NCBI RefSeq assembly: GCF_040580765.1 | Contig: NZ_CP158687.1 | Span: 2,914,001 to 2,978,000, forward strand | DNA length: 64,000 nt | DNA from: Lentibacter algarum | Lineage (GTDB): Bacteria; Pseudomonadota; Alphaproteobacteria; Rhodobacterales; Rhodobacteraceae | Direction: 5' to 3' | Shown here: positions 62,910 through 64,000 of the stretch, piece by piece | How the letters are laid out: the number at the start of each line of letters is the position of its first letter | Numbering within the stretch: the stretch's first letter is position 1 | Made by a program: the position numbers and the translations under genes | Notes under the pieces: model-generated | Databases searched by the model: none | What the model saw: only the letters and a program-made list of their open reading frames with translations | Told to the model about the DNA's origin: nothing

Positions 62910-63869
62910 GTGACTAAATACTACATTGCAGGTCACCGTGGGATGGTGGGCGGCGCTATTGTCCGCCAGCTTGAGGCAGCGGGCGAGACTAATATCGTGA
63001 TGCGCACCCACGCGGAGCTAGATTTAACCGATCAGCTGGCTGTAAGAGATTTCATGCAGTTGGAACGACCTGATGTTGTGATCCTTGCGGCGGCCAAGGT
63101 TGGCGGCATTTATGCTAACAACAACTACCCGGCACAGTTCATTTACGAAAACCTGATGATTGAGTGTAACGTTATACACCAGGCCTTTGAGGCCGGCGTC
63201 ACGAAGCTTCTGCAATTGGGCTCCTCGTGTATTTACCCCAAGGCAGTGCCCCAACCAATGCGTGAAGACGCACTACTGACAGGCATACTGGAGCCGACAA
63301 ACGAACCATATGCAATTGCAAAAATTGCGGGCATAAAACTCTGCGAGAGTTACAACCGACAGCACGGCGTTGACTATCGATCTGTCATGCCGACAAATCT
63401 CTACGGGCCCGGCGATAACTTCCACCCAGACAATAGCCACGTTATGCCCGCCCTCATTCGTCGCTTCCACGAGGCTGTTCGAGATGGGTTGAGCGAAGTC
63501 GTTATTTGGGGAAGCGGCGCCCCGCGGCGGGAATTTTTGCATGTTGACGATATGGCTGCGGCGTCCCTATTCGTGCTTAATTTGTCAAAGGACATCTATG
63601 ACGAGCATTCTAAGCCAATGCTGAGCCACATCAACGTTGGCACTGGCACAGACGTCTCAATCCTCGAGCTTGCGCAACTGGTAGCCAAAATAACTGGGTA
63701 CAGTGGCAAGATTAGTACAGACCCGAGCAAGCCAGATGGGACGATGCGCAAGCTGATGGACGTGGGGCGTTTGGATAAAATGGGGTGGCGAGCCAGTATT
63801 GATTTGGAACAGGGGTTAATTGATACGTATGAGTGGTATTTAGGTAATATGCAGTCTGCGCGGACATAA
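62910..63869 (+). CDS. fcl: GDP-L-fucose synthase
   Basis: Epimerises and reduces GDP-4-keto-6-deoxymannose to GDP-L-fucose. It has 319 residues: N-terminal [19 protein letters not shown], then [12 protein letters not shown], catalytic Ser in LGSSCIYP, and Tyr-x3-Lys in [11 protein letters not shown]. The stretch [20 protein letters not shown] is conserved. GTG start at 62910 with GAGG upstream. Follows gmd by 10 bp and precedes manC by 13 bp, thus a single operon. Confidence 0.96.
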   Translation: MTKYYIAGHRGMVGGAIVRQLEAAGETNIVMRTHAELDLTDQLAVRDFMQLERPDVVILAAAKVGGIYANNNYPAQFIYENLMIECNVIHQAFEAGVTKLLQLGSSCIYPKAVPQPMREDALLTGILEPTNEPYAIAKIAGIKLCESYNRQHGVDYRSVMPTNLYGPGDNFHPDNSHVMPALIRRFHEAVRDGLSEVVIWGSGAPRREFLHVDDMAAASLFVLNLSKDIYDEHSKPMLSHINVGTGTDVSILELAQLVAKITGYSGKISTDPSKPDGTMRKLMDVGRLDKMGWRASIDLEQGLIDTYEWYLGNMQSART

Positions 63870-63882
63870 CGAAAGTTACGAC

Positions 63883-64000
63883 ATGAACGACATGATATAT
63901 CCCGTCTTGCTCTGCGGCGGCTCCGGCACGCGCCTCTGGCCCCTCTCCCGCAAGTCACACCCAAAGCAATTCGTAAAGCTCATGGGCGAGCAAAGCCTCT
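63883..64000 (+). CDS. manC: Mannose-1-phosphate guanylyltransferase (N-terminal fragment at window edge)
   Basis: Only the first 39 codons are in the window. They read [20 protein letters not shown], then [12 protein letters not shown], the GDP-mannose pyrophosphorylase signature with the catalytic [10 protein letters not shown]. The enzyme makes GDP-mannose from mannose-1-P and GTP. The alternative start at the second ATG (63892) fits most family members. It supplies gmd upstream; the phosphomannomutase at 41703 supplies mannose-1-P. Confidence 0.93.
   Translation, partial: MNDMIYPVLLCGGSGTRLWPLSRKSHPKQFVKLMGEQSL

Overview
The window looks like a chromosomal segment from an alphaproteobacterium of the order Rhodobacterales (Roseobacter-type). 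The evidence is a CcrM-type DNA methyltransferase next to rnhB, the block hemD - COG4223 protein - hemY beside tsaD - gpsA - YciI - EVE, a DUF2125 protein, a TIGR03862-type flavoprotein, and a SAM/SAH riboswitch in front of metK. No rRNA, tRNA or CRISPR array was recognised.

Positions 1-33,100 are dense housekeeping and metabolic backbone. They hold ccrM (cut by the window edge), rnhB, envelope proteins, DNA repair genes (Ada-like methyltransferase, nth, polA), a PfkB adenosine kinase, MmgE/PrpD, an MscS channel, an SDR/enoyl-CoA hydratase pair, pmbA, a CysQ-like phosphatase, an aromatic aminotransferase, sseA, smpB, the hemD-hemY operon and tsaD-gpsA-yciI-EVE. Peculiarities are a sulfotransferase divergent from a Core-2-type glycosyltransferase gene broken by one in-frame stop, three copies of a two-hairpin repeat that all sit at convergent gene ends, and three clustered GANTC sites at the ccrM promoter.

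Positions 33,280-40,490 form a mobile-element scrapyard and the left border of an exopolysaccharide island. An intact IS6-family element truncates a DUF2853-type gene. An IS66 derivative with a perfect 8-bp target duplication carries a nested, gutted IS3-like element. An IS5 fragment lies further right. Among them are an H-NS-like protein, a WecA/MraY-type sugar-phosphate transferase and a Wzi-like outer-membrane protein.

Positions 40,490-64,000 hold the surface-polysaccharide system. A specialised NusG/RfaH-like antiterminator is divergent from an EPS-associated MarR regulator whose leader contains an ops-like GCGGTAGC. Then come phosphomannomutase, the housekeeping pair ahcY-metK, and a strongly AT-rich cassette: PseB-like dehydratase, RmlD-like SDR, NeuB/PseI-like synthase, GT2, aldo/keto reductase, and a cytidylyltransferase-aminotransferase fusion. 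This cassette probably makes an unusual nonulosonic-acid-like sugar. After a stretch of decayed glycosyltransferase and cytidylyltransferase remnants come an ABC flippase, two capsule-synthesis-type proteins, a GT4, an FkbM methyltransferase, a Wzy-like polymerase, a GT2, and the GDP-fucose genes gmd, fcl and the start of manC. Together these would synthesise, polymerise and export a fucose- and nonulosonate-containing polysaccharide, probably under processive antitermination and H-NS-type control.
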